A stretch of DNA of 23,009 bases from an uncultured Eubacteriales bacterium (GCA_900553295.1 USCR01000023.1:1-23009), one strand, 5' to 3'; counted from the stretch's first letter, positions 8,461-16,866 are shown. Notes: a model not told the origin generated them from the sequence alone. Program-made: numbers and translations.

Positions 8461-9326
8461 GGGCGTTCCTCCCCCTGCAACAGTTTTTTCAGCCGAAGCG
8501 ACGCGGCCTTCACCGCGTTTTTCTTTTCTCCCGCCTCCACCAGCACAGCCTGGGCCTGACGCAGCTCGTTTCCCTGGAGCATGGCCTCCACCAGGCGGGC
8601 CTCCAGGCTCACCTCCGCCGCAGGCGCGGGCGCACTGGGCAGCTCCACGCCATGGAAATCCAGCACCAGGCAATATTCGCCCTTCTCCGTCTTTGGGTTG
8701 GCCCGCAGCGCCGCCAGAACCTCCGCCGCGCTTCCACGCAGGGTCAGTTCATGGAGCTTGGTCAGGTCGCAGCTGACGGAAGCCATGGTTCCCGGCAGGG
8801 TTTCCGCCACGGTTTCCATGAGCTCAATCACTCGAAAGGGCGACTCGTGCACCACCGCCACGGGCACGCCCGCGGCCATGGCCAGCAGCTTTTCCCGCAG
8901 GGCTTTCTTTTCCCTGGGAAGGAAACCGTAAAAGGCGAATTCCCGGGTATCCATGCCGCTGATGGACAGGGCGCACACCGCTGCGCAGCATCCCGGTATC
9001 GCCACCACGGGAATGCCCCGCTTCACCGCCGCCTGCACCAGGCCATAGCCCGGGTCGGAGATGCAGGGCGTTCCCGCGTCGGTGGTCAGCGCCAGGTCAA
9101 TGCCTTCCTCCAGCATTCGCTCCGCCAGAGCTTCGCCCTTGTCCGCCTCGTTGTGTTGGTGGCAGCTGGTGAGCGGCGTATCAATGCCGAAATGGTTGGT
9201 GAGCTTCCGGGTGACCCGCGTATCCTCGGCGGCAATCAGCGCCACGCTCCGCAGCACCTCCACAGCCCGGGGCGTCATGTCCCCCAGGTTGCCGATGGGC
9301 GTTCCCACCACATACAGCGTAGGCAT
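8457..9326 (-). CDS. rsmI: 16S rRNA (cytidine-1402-2'-O)-methyltransferase
   Basis: The protein has 289 residues of the SAM-dependent tetrapyrrole-methylase fold. It shows VGTPIGNL near the N-terminus, AEDTR, DAGTPCISDPG and FYGFLPR, all typical of RsmI. It methylates the ribose of C1402 in 16S rRNA at the decoding centre. The start has GGAGGAGG just upstream. It follows rsmH, whose product methylates the base of the same nucleotide, with a 24-base gap. Its stop overlaps the start of the fumarase alpha gene by 4 bases. Confidence 0.96.
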   Translation of the reverse strand: MPTLYVVGTPIGNLGDMTPRAVEVLRSVALIAAEDTRVTRKLTNHFGIDTPLTSCHQHNEADKGEALAERMLEEGIDLALTTDAGTPCISDPGYGLVQAAVKRGIPVVAIPGCCAAVCALSISGMDTREFAFYGFLPREKKALREKLLAMAAGVPVAVVHESPFRVIELMETVAETLPGTMASVSCDLTKLHELTLRGSAAEVLAALRANPKTEKGEYCLVLDFHGVELPSAPAPAAEVSLEARLVEAMLQGNELRQAQAVLVEAGEKKNAVKAASLRLKKLLQGEERP

Positions 9327-9350
9327 AGGCTCCTCCTCCGGTGGTTCCGT

Positions 9351-10286
9351 TTACAGTTTTTCCGCCACGCGCAGTTTGGCGCTGCGCGCACGGGGGTTGC
9401 GGGCAATCTCCTCCGCCGTGGGCGGCACAGCGCCCCGGGCCAGAATGCGCACCTTGGGCTTGCGGCCACAGGTGCATACAGGCGCCTTGGGCGGACAGAC
9501 GCACGGGTTTTGCAGCCGCTGGAAGCAGCGCTTGGTCAGCCGGTCCTCCAGGGAATGGAAGGTGATGACCAGCAGCCTGCCGCCGGGCTTCAGGCAGTCC
9601 ACGAAGTCCTCCAGGGCCCGGTCCAGCGGGTCCAGCTCGTCATTGACCGCAATGCGCACCGCCTGGAAAGTACGCCTCGCCGGATGCCCGTCATCCTTGC
9701 GGCGGACGGCCTTGGGGATGGCAGCGTCCACCACGCGCACCAGATCCTGGGTGGTGCGCAGGGGCTGCGTTTGCCGCCGCTCCACCACAAAGTGGGCAAT
9801 GCGGGCCGCCCATTTTTCCTCGCCGTATTCCCGGAGGATGCGGGTCAGTTCCCCCTCGCTGACCTCCGCCAGCAGGTCCGCCGCCGTCATGCCCTGGGAA
9901 CGGTCCATACGCATGTCCAGTGGCGCGTCCTCATGGTAGGAAAATCCCCGCTCCGCCTGGTCCAGCTGTGGCGAGGACACGCCCAAATCCAGCAGCGCCC
10001 CATCCAAGGGCGGCGCGCCAGCCTGGGACAGCAGCGCCTTTGCATCGTGAAAATTGCCGTGAATCGCATGGAAGCCGGGATACTGCTCCAGCCGCGCCGT
10101 AGCGGCGGCAATGGCGTTCTCGTCCCGGTCAATGCCATAGAGGGTTGCCGTGCCGCCCGAGGCCTCCAGCATCGCCCCGCTATGTCCGCCGCCGCCCAGG
10201 GTTCCGTCTGCGTAAACGCCGTTTTCCCGGACGTTCATCCACTGGAGCACTTCCGCCAGCAGCACCGGTTCGTGGACGAATGCCAT
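9351..10286 (-). CDS. rsmH: 16S rRNA (cytosine-1402-N4)-methyltransferase
   Basis: The protein has 311 residues. It opens with HEPVLL and has the SAM-binding DGTLGGGGHS (27-36), followed by DLGVSSPQLD and the C-terminal RNPRARSAKLR typical of RsmH. It methylates N4 of C1402 in 16S rRNA. The start has AAGGAGG upstream. In most Firmicutes this gene follows mraZ and begins the division and cell wall cluster. Here mraZ, ftsL and penicillin-binding protein genes are absent and the gene is paired with rsmI. Confidence 0.97.
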   Translation of the reverse strand: MAFVHEPVLLAEVLQWMNVRENGVYADGTLGGGGHSGAMLEASGGTATLYGIDRDENAIAAATARLEQYPGFHAIHGNFHDAKALLSQAGAPPLDGALLDLGVSSPQLDQAERGFSYHEDAPLDMRMDRSQGMTAADLLAEVSEGELTRILREYGEEKWAARIAHFVVERRQTQPLRTTQDLVRVVDAAIPKAVRRKDDGHPARRTFQAVRIAVNDELDPLDRALEDFVDCLKPGGRLLVITFHSLEDRLTKRCFQRLQNPCVCPPKAPVCTCGRKPKVRILARGAVPPTAEEIARNPRARSAKLRVAEKL

Positions 10287-10315
10287 GGCACGCCCTCCTT
10301 CTTTTCATAAAAGGG

Positions 10316-10340
10316 CCTTCGGGCCGGAAAGGCTCGAAGG
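10316..10340. other. Hairpin at the 5' end of the rsmH leader
   Basis: CCTTCG and CGAAGG pair around a 13-base loop, immediately downstream of the predicted rsmH transcription start. On the plus strand it is followed by TTTTTT and looks like a terminator, but no plus-strand gene is here. A role in mRNA stability or leader structure is possible; function unknown. Confidence 0.35.
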
Positions 10341-10348
10341 TTTTTTCC

Positions 10349-10377
10349 AGTATAGCACATTTTTACCGCCAGGGCAA
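10349..10377 (-). promoter_or_regulatory. Promoter of rsmH-rsmI-fumarase, inside the 3' end of folC
   Basis: The -35 is TTGCCC (10372-10377), the spacer is 17 bases and the extended -10 is TGCTATACT (core 10349-10354). The elements overlap the last codons and stop of folC. The leader would be about 55 bases long. Confidence 0.65.
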
Positions 10378-11643
10378 TCCCAATTCCGTGCGCGCAGCTC
10401 CAGCCAGATACAGCGATCCGGCCACGATCACCACGCCATCCTCCCCGGCGCTTGCCCGCGCCCGGGGCAGCGCACAGGCAAGGTCCGGCACGCTATGCGC
10501 CTGATGGCCCGCCGCGCGGAACAGCCCGGCCAGCTGTTCACCGTTCATGGCCCTGGGGCTTTCCGGCGTCACCGTAACAATACTTTTCCCCAAGGAGCCC
10601 AGTATCTCCAGCATTTCCGGGCGCAGATGATCCTCCAGCACGCCGGTGACCAGCACGCGGCGTTTATCCGTTAGAAAGGTATCCACATAGGTTTTCAGGG
10701 CGCCGAGCCCCTGGGCATTGTGTCCCCCATCCAACAGGATGTTTTCGTGCCATTCCAGCCGCGCAGGCCAGCGGGTGGCAGCGATGCCCTCCGCCACAGT
10801 TTCCCGGGAAACCCGGATACCTGCATGGCGCAGAGCGTATATGGCATGGGCCGCCGTGAGCGCATTGGTCAGCTGGTGCGCCCCGGGCAGATTCACCCGC
10901 AGGGACAGCGGCTCGCCATCCCAGAGGATTTCCGCCGTGGAGCCGTACATGTCACAGGCGGGATGGAGCAGCTGTTCTGTCCGCAGCTGGGTGAGCGGCG
11001 CGTTCAGCTCCGCTGCCCGATGCGCAAACACAGCTTCCACCGTCTTTACAGCTGGGTGGCATACCACCGGGACCCCCGGCTTGATGATGCCCGCCTTTTC
11101 CCCAGCGATTTGCTCGACGGTATCCCCCAGCAGCTGCATGTGATCCAGGCCAATGGCCGTGATGGCGCTTACCAGGGGCGTGATTACATTGGTGGGGTCC
11201 AGGCGTCCGCCCAGGCCCACCTCAATCACCATCAGGTCCACTTGCTGCGCCTGAAAAATCAGCAGCGCCAGGGCGGTGCCCAACTCAAAGGCCGTGGGCT
11301 GAATGCCCTGGCCGCGCAGCTTTTCCGCCGCATCCAGTACCTGATTGCCATACTGTTCCAGCAGCGCATCGGAAACAGGCGCGCCGTCCAGGCGTATGCG
11401 TTCGTTGTACGCCTGTAAAAAGGGAGAAGTATACAGCCCGGTGCGATACCCGGCCTGGCGCAGCACCCGCTCCACCATGGCGCAGACGCTTCCCTTGCCG
11501 TTGGTCCCCGCCACGTGAATGGCGGGGACGCGACAGTTCAGGCCCAGAGCATCCAGCAGCGCGCGGGTGTTTTGCAGCCCTACCTTGTGCCCGGTATAAC
11601 GGGCGCCGTGTATGGCCGCAATCACTTCCTGGGCATTTCTCAT
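10363..11643 (-). CDS. folC: Folylpolyglutamate synthase / dihydrofolate synthase
   Basis: This 426-residue Mur-ligase-family enzyme adds glutamate to folates and probably also makes dihydrofolate. The ATP-binding loop GTNGKGS is at 46-52, followed by SPFL, ERIR and the family GLGGRLDPTN. The start ATG overlaps the valS stop as ATGA, so translation is probably coupled. valS followed by folC is a common Firmicutes arrangement. There is no clear terminator behind it, so transcripts may read on into rsmH. Confidence 0.95.
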   Translation of the reverse strand: MRNAQEVIAAIHGARYTGHKVGLQNTRALLDALGLNCRVPAIHVAGTNGKGSVCAMVERVLRQAGYRTGLYTSPFLQAYNERIRLDGAPVSDALLEQYGNQVLDAAEKLRGQGIQPTAFELGTALALLIFQAQQVDLMVIEVGLGGRLDPTNVITPLVSAITAIGLDHMQLLGDTVEQIAGEKAGIIKPGVPVVCHPAVKTVEAVFAHRAAELNAPLTQLRTEQLLHPACDMYGSTAEILWDGEPLSLRVNLPGAHQLTNALTAAHAIYALRHAGIRVSRETVAEGIAATRWPARLEWHENILLDGGHNAQGLGALKTYVDTFLTDKRRVLVTGVLEDHLRPEMLEILGSLGKSIVTVTPESPRAMNGEQLAGLFRAAGHQAHSVPDLACALPRARASAGEDGVVIVAGSLYLAGAARTELGLPWR

Positions 11644-14366
11644 AGGCTTTGCTTCAGCTCCGCAATCCGCTCGTTCAGGGAAACAGCCTTCTTCTCGTTG
11701 GCTTCCAGCTTTTCCTTTTCCGCTTCCACCAGCTGGGCAGGGGCCTTGCTCAGGAAGCCTTGGTTGGAGAGCTTGCCCTTGGCCCGCTCAATCTCCTTCT
11801 CCACGGTGGCCAGTTCCTTGTTCAGGCGGGCAATTTCCTTTTCAAAGTCCACCAGGTCACCCAGGGGAATGAACAGCTCGCCTGCCAGGCACACAGCGCT
11901 GACGGTCTTTTCCGTCACCGCGTCGCGGCTTTCAATGAGCTGGCTCTCGGAGGCGCCAGCCAGGCGCTTGAAGTACGGTTCCCCCTCCGCCAGGGCCTGT
12001 TGCCAGCCTTCGCCGGGCAGAAGCATCAGCCGGGTGCGCCGGGAAGCCGCCACGTTCATCTCCGCCCGCAGGTTGCGGATGGTACGGATGACCTCCATGA
12101 TGCCTTCCATCTCCCGCTCCTGGGCCGGGAAGTCATACTCCGGCTTGCATTCCGGCCAGGGCGCCAGCATCAGGAAGCCTTCCGTGCCGGGGAGATACTT
12201 GTACACCTGTTCGGTGAGGAAGGGCATGAAGGGATGCAGCAGCTTCAGCAGGCCCTCCAGCACGTAGAGCAGCACAGCCTGCACGCTATGCTTGGCCGCT
12301 TCGTCCTCGCCGGTGAGGCGGGACTTGGCCAGCTCAATGTACCAGTCGCAGAACTCGCTCCAGGCAAAGTCATAGATACGGGTGGCGGACAGGCCGAAGT
12401 CGCCCTCCTCGTTGTGGGCGCTGATGTCCCGCACGGCATCCTGGAAGCGGGTCAGAATCCACTGATCCGCCAGGGTCAGCTGGTTCAGGTCCACCGGGCG
12501 GCGGGTATCCACGTTCATCAGCACGAAGCGGGAGGCGTTCCACACCTTGTTGGCAAAGTTCCGGGCGGACTCCACCTTCTCCTTGGAGAAACGGGTATCG
12601 TTGCCGGGGCTTACGCCCATGGACAGGGAGAAGCGCAGGGCGTCCGCGCCGTACTCGTCGATGATCTCCAGGGGATCCACGCCGTTGCCCAGGGACTTGG
12701 ACATCTTCCGTCCCAGCTCATCCCGCACCAGGCCATGGATGAGCACGGTCTTGAAGGGCGTCTCTCCCATTTCCTCCACGCCGCAGGTAATCATCCGGGA
12801 AACCCAGAAGGTGATGATGTCATAGCCCGTCACCAGCACATCCGTGGGATAGAAATACTTCAGGTCCTCGGTGTTGTCCGGCCAGCCCAGGGTGGAGAAA
12901 GGCCACAGCGCGGAGGAGAACCAGGTGTCCAGCACGTCCTCATCCTGATGGATATGGGCGCTGCCGCACTTGGAGCACACCGTGGGGTCCTCCCGGCGCA
13001 CCATCATTTCGCCACAGTCGTCGCAGTACCACACAGGAATGCGGTGTCCCCACCAGAGTTGGCGGCTCACGCACCAGTCGCGGATGTTTTCCATCCAGTT
13101 CATGTAGTTCTTGGTGAAGCGCGCAGGCACAAACTGGGTCTTGCCGCTGGTCACCGCCTCAATGGCCGGCTTGGCCAGGGGCTTCATGTCCACAAACCAC
13201 TGCTTGGATACCATGGGTTCAATGGTGGTATGGCAGCGGTAGCAGGTGCCCACCTCATGCTTGAGGGGCTCCACGGCCTTGAGCAGACCCAAAGCCTCCA
13301 GGTCCGCCACAATGGCCTTGCGGGCCTGGGCGGTGGTCATGCCGGCATACTTGCCGCAGTCCAGCACATGGGGCTCGTTCACCGTGGCCTTGCCGGAAGC
13401 AAACAGCTCGTCGGAGGCCGCCTTCTCCGCGGGGCCGGTCATGTGCCCGTCATAGGTGAACACCCGCACAATGGGCAGCTGATGCCGCTGGCCCACCTCG
13501 AAGTCGTTGGGATCGTGGGCGGGGGTGATCTTCACCACGCCGGTACCCTTGGTCATGTCCGCGTGCTCGTCCAGCACAATGGGGATCTCGCGGTTCACCA
13601 GAGGCAGCATCACATGACAGCCATGCAGGTGCTTGTAGCGCTCGTCCTCGGGATTGATGGCCACAGCGGTATCGCCCAGCATGGTTTCGGGACGGGTGGT
13701 GGCCAGCTCCAGCATCTCGCCGGTTTCCTTCACGGGGTACAGCAGATGCCAGAAATGGCCGTCCTGCTCCTTGTACTCCACCTCGGCGTCGGAGATAGAG
13801 GTCTGGCAGCAGGGGCACCAGTTCACCAGGCGGTTACCCCGGTACATCAGGCCCTTTTCATACAGCCGGCAGAAGGTTTCCCGCACCGCCCGGGAGCAGC
13901 CCTCGTCCATGGTGAAGCGTTCCCGGCTCCAGTCGCAGCTCACACCCATGCGCCGCTGCTGGTGCACAATGCGTCCGCCGTACTCGTCCTTCCACTTCCA
14001 GGCCCGCTCCAGGAAGGCTTCCCGGCCGATGCTGTCCTTGGTCAGGCCTTCCTTGGCCATGGCCTCCACAATCTTGACTTCCGTGGCGATGGCCGCGTGG
14101 TCCGTGCCCGGCAGCCACAGGGTCGGGTCGCCCTTCATGCGATGGTAGCGAATGGCCGCATCCTGCAGGGTGCAGTCCATGGCGTGACCCATGTGCAGTT
14201 GGCCGGTGATGTTGGGCGGAGGCATCACAATGGTAAAGGGTTTCTTGCCCGGCACCCGATGCGCCGTAAAAGCCCCGCTCGTCTCCCACGCCTGATAAAT
14301 GTCGTTCTCAATGGCCTGCGGATTGAATTTTGTTTCCATTTCCGCGCCGTTTTTCTGCGTTTCCAT
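11640..14366 (-). CDS. valS: Valyl-tRNA synthetase
   Basis: The class I synthetase charges tRNA-Val. With the ATG start at 14366 it has 908 residues. The HIGH motif appears as HMGH near residue 58 and KMSKS near 554. Zinc-type cysteine pairs (CPCC, CDDC, CSKC) lie in the central part. A C-terminal helical arm (last 70 residues, rich in Glu/Lys/Ala) is the ValRS tRNA-binding coiled coil. A GTG at 14372 is an alternative start, but AGGAAGGAG is then only 4 bases away, against 10 for the ATG. It lies behind a 68-residue membrane protein and a Val T-box, so it should be induced when tRNA-Val is uncharged. Confidence 0.97.
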   Translation of the reverse strand: METQKNGAEMETKFNPQAIENDIYQAWETSGAFTAHRVPGKKPFTIVMPPPNITGQLHMGHAMDCTLQDAAIRYHRMKGDPTLWLPGTDHAAIATEVKIVEAMAKEGLTKDSIGREAFLERAWKWKDEYGGRIVHQQRRMGVSCDWSRERFTMDEGCSRAVRETFCRLYEKGLMYRGNRLVNWCPCCQTSISDAEVEYKEQDGHFWHLLYPVKETGEMLELATTRPETMLGDTAVAINPEDERYKHLHGCHVMLPLVNREIPIVLDEHADMTKGTGVVKITPAHDPNDFEVGQRHQLPIVRVFTYDGHMTGPAEKAASDELFASGKATVNEPHVLDCGKYAGMTTAQARKAIVADLEALGLLKAVEPLKHEVGTCYRCHTTIEPMVSKQWFVDMKPLAKPAIEAVTSGKTQFVPARFTKNYMNWMENIRDWCVSRQLWWGHRIPVWYCDDCGEMMVRREDPTVCSKCGSAHIHQDEDVLDTWFSSALWPFSTLGWPDNTEDLKYFYPTDVLVTGYDIITFWVSRMITCGVEEMGETPFKTVLIHGLVRDELGRKMSKSLGNGVDPLEIIDEYGADALRFSLSMGVSPGNDTRFSKEKVESARNFANKVWNASRFVLMNVDTRRPVDLNQLTLADQWILTRFQDAVRDISAHNEEGDFGLSATRIYDFAWSEFCDWYIELAKSRLTGEDEAAKHSVQAVLLYVLEGLLKLLHPFMPFLTEQVYKYLPGTEGFLMLAPWPECKPEYDFPAQEREMEGIMEVIRTIRNLRAEMNVAASRRTRLMLLPGEGWQQALAEGEPYFKRLAGASESQLIESRDAVTEKTVSAVCLAGELFIPLGDLVDFEKEIARLNKELATVEKEIERAKGKLSNQGFLSKAPAQLVEAEKEKLEANEKKAVSLNERIAELKQSL

Positions 14367-14384
14367 GCGCACAATTCTCCTTCC

Positions 14385-14591
14385 TTAGCCGATGATGTCC
14401 AGTAGCAGCAGCGCGCCCACCAGAGCAACCGCGCATCCCGCCGCCTTTACCGCAATGTTTGCCTTGTCCCCCTTTTCTGGGAACAGCCGGCCGCTGATGG
14501 GACCGGAGGTATATACAAGGACCGCGCCCAGGATCAACAGCGCCAGTCCGGGCACGTTTAACCGGGACAGCACTTTCTCACCGTAGGACAT
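14385..14591 (-). CDS. Small two-TM membrane protein, first gene behind the Val T-box
   Basis: The protein has 68 residues. Two hydrophobic segments (about 13-29 and 46-66) are joined by a short charged loop (about 34-46). I do not recognise the family. The ATG at 14591 is chosen because AGGAGGTGATC (14594-14604), a near-full complement of the 16S rRNA 3' end, lies 7 bases upstream. An upstream start at 14645 would lie inside the T-box terminator. It sits between the T-box and valS, so it shares valine-dependent control. Function unknown. Confidence 0.75.
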   Translation of the reverse strand: MSYGEKVLSRLNVPGLALLILGAVLVYTSGPISGRLFPEKGDKANIAVKAAGCAVALVGALLLLDIIG

Positions 14592-14593
14592 GG

Positions 14594-14604
14594 GATCACC
14601 TCCT
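14594..14604 (-). promoter_or_regulatory. Extended Shine-Dalgarno of the 68-residue protein
   Basis: AGGAGGTGATC is complementary to the 3' end of 16S rRNA over 11 bases. It fixes the start of the small gene at 14591 and suggests strong translation once the T-box reads through. Confidence 0.8.
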
Positions 14605-14624
14605 GCTGCACGTCGTGTCAATGT

Positions 14625-14874
14625 AAAAAAGCAGCCCCGTCCCAAAGGACGGAGCTGCTTTCCGTGGTACCACCTTCATTCGCGGACGACAAAGTCGCCG
14701 CCTCATGGGCGCGATAACGGGCGCACCCGCATCCGGCTAAGAAGGGTTGCTTCCTCACCAGACGCTCTCCAAAGCGACCTTCCCGGGTGTGCCACCTGCG
14801 CGGTCTTTCAGCCAATGAACCGCGCTCTCTAATGGCGCACAGCCCGGTACTCCTCTTTGTCCGCGAGCTGTATG
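14625..14874 (-). promoter_or_regulatory. T-box riboswitch, valine specifier
   Basis: The T-box core AAGGTGGTACCACGG is at about 14662-14676. It is followed by a terminator hairpin (14625-14662) in which AGCAGC(T)CCGTCC pairs with GGGACGG(G)GCTGCT before a T-run. The 5' part shows Stem I features: GAGGAGTACC on one side and GAAGGTCGC on the other. By comparison with the glyQS leader, the specifier codon is GTC (14778-14776), which means valine and agrees with valS downstream. Uncharged tRNA-Val should stabilise the antiterminator. The leader starts within about 10 bases of the rpmF stop, and I see no promoter of its own. This element fills the 290-base gap between rpmF and the next gene. Confidence 0.92.
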
Positions 14875-14881
14875 ACGGCAA

Positions 14882-15076
14882 TTAGGCCTGCTTCTTATCC
14901 TCGTCCATCTTGACGACCTGAACGCCGTTGTAGTAGCCGCAGTGCTTGCACACACGGTGCGCCAGCTTCATCTGATGGCACTGGGGGCATTCCACAATGC
15001 CGGGCAGGCTCAGCTTCCAGTTCGCCTGACGGCTGTGCTTGCGAGCCTTGGAGATTTTTCCCTTGGGAGTGGCCAT
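14882..15076 (-). CDS. rpmF: Ribosomal protein L32
   Basis: The protein has 64 residues and begins MATPKGKISKARK, typical of bacterial L32. It has a zinc ribbon with Cys30, Cys33, Cys43 and Cys46. The start lies 2 bases after the yceD stop, with GAGGAGG upstream overlapping that stop. The yceD-rpmF pair is widely conserved. This is the zinc-binding, four-cysteine form of L32. Confidence 0.97.
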   Translation of the reverse strand: MATPKGKISKARKHSRQANWKLSLPGIVECPQCHQMKLAHRVCKHCGYYNGVQVVKMDEDKKQA

Positions 15077-15078
15077 AG

Positions 15079-15582
15079 TTACACCTCCTCATCCTTTGTC
15101 AGCAATTGCTGCAATGCCGCAAAAGGATGCTCTTTCTGCAATTCCTTCTGGCGAGCGGTAGTTTCAATGTCCCCGCCGTACTGCTTAAGCAGGCCCTGGC
15201 AGTCTTCCTTGCACAGGAAGCGCATGGGCAGATTCAGCACCGCAAGAGACATGGCCAGCTTTTCAAACCCGATGGCGGAACCGGAGTAGGCGTACTGCTC
15301 GTCATCCTCCGGATCGGCGTCCCTCAGGAAGGTTTCCCGAAAGGGCACCCGGACCTCCGCCTGCGCGGGTGCGAGACAGTTCGCGCACATCGCGTGAGCC
15401 ACTGTCCTCAGCTCGCCTTCCACCGTTACCTGCTCCTCCTCGGTGCTGTAAGTTCCCTCCAGCACGGCGGGGTCAAAGGTAATCGTTTCGCCACCAATCT
15501 CCTGGGGCGCGATCTCTTGCTCCACACGGAAAGCATACGGCTCTCCGGGATGCTTCAGCGCGATGGAAACGTCCAAAAACAT
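15079..15582 (-). CDS. YceD/DUF177 family protein
   Basis: The protein has 167 residues. Members of this family are almost always encoded directly before rpmF. They have been linked to large-subunit rRNA accumulation in E. coli and plants. A CANC pair is at residues 66-69, and FLCKEDC lies in the C-terminal third. The second Cys pair that many relatives have after this point (GLCPxCG) is replaced by GLLKQYGG, so a full zinc site is not evident. GAGGTGA precedes the ATG. The gene is first behind a consensus promoter. Confidence 0.9.
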   Translation of the reverse strand: MFLDVSIALKHPGEPYAFRVEQEIAPQEIGGETITFDPAVLEGTYSTEEEQVTVEGELRTVAHAMCANCLAPAQAEVRVPFRETFLRDADPEDDEQYAYSGSAIGFEKLAMSLAVLNLPMRFLCKEDCQGLLKQYGGDIETTARQKELQKEHPFAALQQLLTKDEEV

Positions 15583-15609
15583 ACGCTCACCTCAAACGTG
15601 ACCTTAGCT

Positions 15610-15638
15610 ATTATAGAGGTATCCCGCAAAATTGTCAA
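15610..15638 (-). promoter_or_regulatory. Consensus sigma-A promoter of yceD-rpmF
   Basis: TTGACA (15633-15638), a 17-base spacer and TATAAT (15610-15615) match the vegetative consensus perfectly. This is the strongest promoter in the window. It could also supply the T-box, valS and folC by read-through. Confidence 0.92.
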
Positions 15639-15657
15639 CAGCAATTTGCGAAAGAAA

Positions 15658-16866
15658 TTACGCTTTTTCCACCAGTTCAAGGGTATCCCGGGCAATCATG
15701 ATCTCCTCATTGGTGGGAATGACGATCACCTTGACCGTGCTATCGGGCGTGGAAATGATGGTCTCTTTCACATTGGGAGCCGTGCAAGCCTCGTTCTTTG
15801 CCTCGTCCAGCTTGATACCCATGTAACCGAAGCCCTCGATCACACGCTGGCGCAGATGCGCATTGTTCTCGCCGATGCCTGCGGTGAAGATAATGGCGTC
15901 CGCGCCCTGCAGCGCAGCCATGTAAGAGCCAATGTATTTCTGGATGCCATAGATCAGCATGTCCCGGGCCAGGATGGCGTCCTTGTCCCCGGCGTCAGCC
16001 GCGGCGTCGATGTCCCGCATGTCGCTCTTGCCGCCAATGCCCAGCAGGCCGGACTGCTTGTTCATCATGGTCAGCACTTCGTCCACGGACTTCTTGTCGT
16101 TATTGGCGATAAACTGCACCACGGCCGGATCGCAGCTGCCACAGCGGGTGCCCATGATCAAGCCCTCCAGAGGCGTAAGGCCCATGGAAGTATCCTGGCA
16201 CTTGCCATCCTTCACCGCGGAAAGGCTGGAGCCATTGCCCAGGTGGCAGATGATGAACTTCTTGCCCATGGGGTCCACACCCAGGAACTCGCACACCCGC
16301 TTGCTCACATAGCGGTGGCTGGTACCATGGAAGCCATAACGGCGCACGCCGATGGTCTCCTCATACTTCTTGGGCACGCCATACATGTAAGCCTTGGGGG
16401 GCATGGTCTGATGGAAAGCGGTGTCGAACACGGCCACCTGGGGCGTGGTGGGCATGACCTTCTCGCAGGCCTCGATGCCCATGAGGTTGGCGGGGTTATG
16501 CAGCGGTCCCAGCGGGATGCAGCGGCGAATGGCGTCCTTCACCTGCTGGTTGATGATGACGGACTCGGAGAATTCCTTGCCGCCATGCAGCACGCGGTGT
16601 CCCACCGCGCCGACTTCCTCCACGCTCTTGATGACACCCTTCTCGGGGTCCTGCAGCGCAGAGAGCATCATCTCCGTGGCTTCCACGTGGTCCTTGACAA
16701 ACTTGGTGATCTCCACCACCTTTTTGTCGGCGGAGGTCTGCTTCAGGTGGCCGCCCTCAATGGCGATGCGCTCCACCTGTCCCTTGGCGATGACCTTTTC
16801 TCCCTCCATGTCGATCAGCTGATACTTCAAGGAGGAAGAACCGGCATTGACAACCAGAATTTTCAT
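15658..16866 (-). CDS. ackA: Acetate kinase
   Basis: The protein has 402 residues. It interconverts acetyl phosphate and ADP with acetate and ATP, the ATP-yielding step of acetate fermentation. It has VNAGSSSLKYQL at the N-terminus, FDTAFHQTMP, the GFHGTSH motif and HLGNGSS, all typical of AckA. AAGGAG lies 9 bases before the ATG. Upstream is pduL, separated by a strong terminator. No convincing -35/-10 pair was found in the gap, although TATAAA occurs about 28 bases before the start. Read-through from pduL or an atypical promoter must drive it. Confidence 0.97.
   Translation of the reverse strand: MKILVVNAGSSSLKYQLIDMEGEKVIAKGQVERIAIEGGHLKQTSADKKVVEITKFVKDHVEATEMMLSALQDPEKGVIKSVEEVGAVGHRVLHGGKEFSESVIINQQVKDAIRRCIPLGPLHNPANLMGIEACEKVMPTTPQVAVFDTAFHQTMPPKAYMYGVPKKYEETIGVRRYGFHGTSHRYVSKRVCEFLGVDPMGKKFIICHLGNGSSLSAVKDGKCQDTSMGLTPLEGLIMGTRCGSCDPAVVQFIANNDKKSVDEVLTMMNKQSGLLGIGGKSDMRDIDAAADAGDKDAILARDMLIYGIQKYIGSYMAALQGADAIIFTAGIGENNAHLRQRVIEGFGYMGIKLDEAKNEACTAPNVKETIISTPDSTVKVIVIPTNEEIMIARDTLELVEKA

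Noticed and set aside
8442..10310. A 622-codon plus-strand open frame opposite rsmI and rsmH
   Set aside because: It spans two real genes and their gap, has no family features and no upstream signals.
10316..10346. Plus-strand terminator (hairpin followed by six T)
   Set aside because: No plus-strand gene precedes it. It is better explained as structure in the minus-strand rsmH leader.
11649..14405. A 918-codon plus-strand open frame opposite valS
   Set aside because: Same shadow effect. The minus strand has HMGH, KMSKS, zinc cysteines and the ValRS coiled coil, and the plus frame has no recognisable domain.
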